DNA of 32,173 bases from Acidobacteriota bacterium. GTDB taxonomy: Bacteria > Acidobacteriota > Terriglobia > Acidiferrales > UBA7541. The notes beneath the pieces were generated by a model. That model saw only the letters and a program-made list of their open reading frames with translations. It ran no database searches and was not told the DNA's origin. Shown here in pieces: positions 31,676 to 32,173 of the stretch. The stretch lies in NCBI GenBank assembly GCA_003224525.1, contig QHZB01000211.1, positions 1 to 32,173 of the forward strand, written 5' to 3'. Both the position numbers and the translations under genes were made by a program. The first letter of the stretch is position 1. Each line of letters opens with the position of its first letter.

Positions 31676-32173
31676 ATGGCTGACGAGCCCAAGGAACCTA
31701 AACCGCCTCAAGTCCCCACGGGCGTCAAGCCCGCAAGCAGCACATCCCCTGTGTCGACTCCCCCTGCCAAAACTGCGGACGCGCCCGCTGCTCCTGCGAA
31801 AGCGGCGGCTCCCGCCCCTCCAAAACCGCCCGTGGTGTTGCAGACTCCGCTCGACAACGAACTTGTCACGCGATTTCGCGCCAAGTTCGGTGCTGCACTT
31901 TTCGAAGCAATGGAGGACCGCAAGCAGGCCATTCTGACCGTGGAACGAGCCCGGTTGGTGGAGATTGCCTTGCACCTGCGCGAGGAGGAAAAATTCGACA
32001 TGCTCGCGGACTTAACGGCGGTGGATTGGCCGAAGCGTGAGAAGCGCTTTGACGTGGTGCTCAATCTGTACTCCTTCTCAAAGAACGAACGGCTAAGGCT
32101 GAAAGTGTGGGCGGCAGACGCTGAAAATGTGCCGAGCGTCGTGAGCGTTTGGCCCACGGCGAATTGGCAGGAG
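31676..32173 (+). CDS. nuoC: NADH-quinone oxidoreductase subunit C, N-terminal part (runs off window)
   Basis: The first 166 codons of NuoC, a peripheral-arm subunit of complex I. After an Ala/Pro/Lys-rich N-terminal extension of about 55 residues (KPPQVPTGVKPASS, APAKAAAPAPPKPP) the NuoC domain begins LDNELVTRFRAKFGAALFEAM and continues FDMLADLTAVDWPKREKRFDVV, LNLYSFSKNERLRLKVWA and PSVVSVWPTANWQE, the family core (L-x-D-L-x-x-V-D and V-x-S-V-x-x-x-W-x-x-A-x-W-x-E). The start is the ATG at 31676; the frame is closed by TGA at 31634-31636, and no better start lies between. No strong ribosome site is seen. The gene continues beyond 32173. The extension is probably a flexible linker, not a targeting signal. 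Confidence 0.93.
   Translation, partial: MADEPKEPKPPQVPTGVKPASSTSPVSTPPAKTADAPAAPAKAAAPAPPKPPVVLQTPLDNELVTRFRAKFGAALFEAMEDRKQAILTVERARLVEIALHLREEEKFDMLADLTAVDWPKREKRFDVVLNLYSFSKNERLRLKVWAADAENVPSVVSVWPTANWQE

Noticed and set aside
1-32173. tRNA, rRNA, CRISPR, insertion sequence or prophage genes
   Set aside because: I looked for tRNA-like cloverleaves, repeat-spacer patterns, transposase motifs and phage proteins and saw none that could be supported.

Overview
The window looks like a chromosomal segment of an Acidobacteriota (Terriglobia-like) bacterium. This rests on gene content and style: moderately high G+C, the start of an acidobacterial-type duplicated-permease (ADOP/MacB-like) gene at the left edge, a UPF0175/DUF3368 toxin-antitoxin pair, a response regulator fused to a DUF4388 domain, and an accessory-rich layout between housekeeping genes. 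No rRNA, tRNA, CRISPR array, transposase or phage gene was recognised.

Layout. 1-3.1 kb: start of an ABC-type permease (minus, cut by the edge), a 2-oxoglutarate/Fe(II) oxygenase, a Tat-signal-bearing histidinol-phosphate-aminotransferase-like enzyme, and a decayed metallo-beta-lactamase-fold gene. 3.2-7.5 kb: a glyoxylate-shunt block, aceB-aceA on the minus strand with an intrinsic terminator, divergent from an IclR regulator; the shared intergenic region carries two TGTTCA-N6-TGAACA palindromes that are good candidate operators. 7.5-10.4 kb: a secreted double-BON protein, a glycerophosphodiester phosphodiesterase, rsmA (ksgA), and a broken PIN-domain toxin. 10.4-15.0 kb: a DapA/NanA-fold lyase with an atypical epimerase, then a two-domain GNAT protein and an MFS transporter. 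15.1-19.9 kb: glycogen synthase, thioredoxin (CRPC active site), a polytopic GT-C-like membrane protein, 3-methyladenine DNA glycosylase I (tag) and a small membrane protein. 20.0-20.7 kb: a degraded UPF0175/DUF3368 toxin-antitoxin module. 20.9-25.2 kb: a tight run purA-moeA-moaC-response regulator-mog, mostly molybdenum cofactor assembly. 25.3-27.3 kb: an HxlR regulator divergent from a translationally coupled pair, a six-Asp-box BNR beta-propeller protein and a MoaD/ThiS-like protein ending in Gly-Gly. 27.4-29.5 kb: two frameshifted genes (DoxX-like; receiver-PAS-GGDEF). 29.5-30.25 kb: about 0.7 kb with no convincing gene. 30.3-32.2 kb: proC, nuoA and the start of nuoC, with no room for nuoB between nuoA and nuoC.

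Two themes stand out. First, gene decay: six disrupted genes (MBL-fold, PIN, UPF0175, DUF3368, DoxX, GGDEF) sit among intact housekeeping genes, each recognised because the missing part of the protein continues in another frame or beyond a stop. Second, the best candidate for an under-described system is the HxlR / BNR-propeller / ubiquitin-like (Gly-Gly tail) cassette at 25.26-27.28 kb, with inverted repeats in its control region and a three-copy repeat immediately after it that puts stop codons in all six frames.
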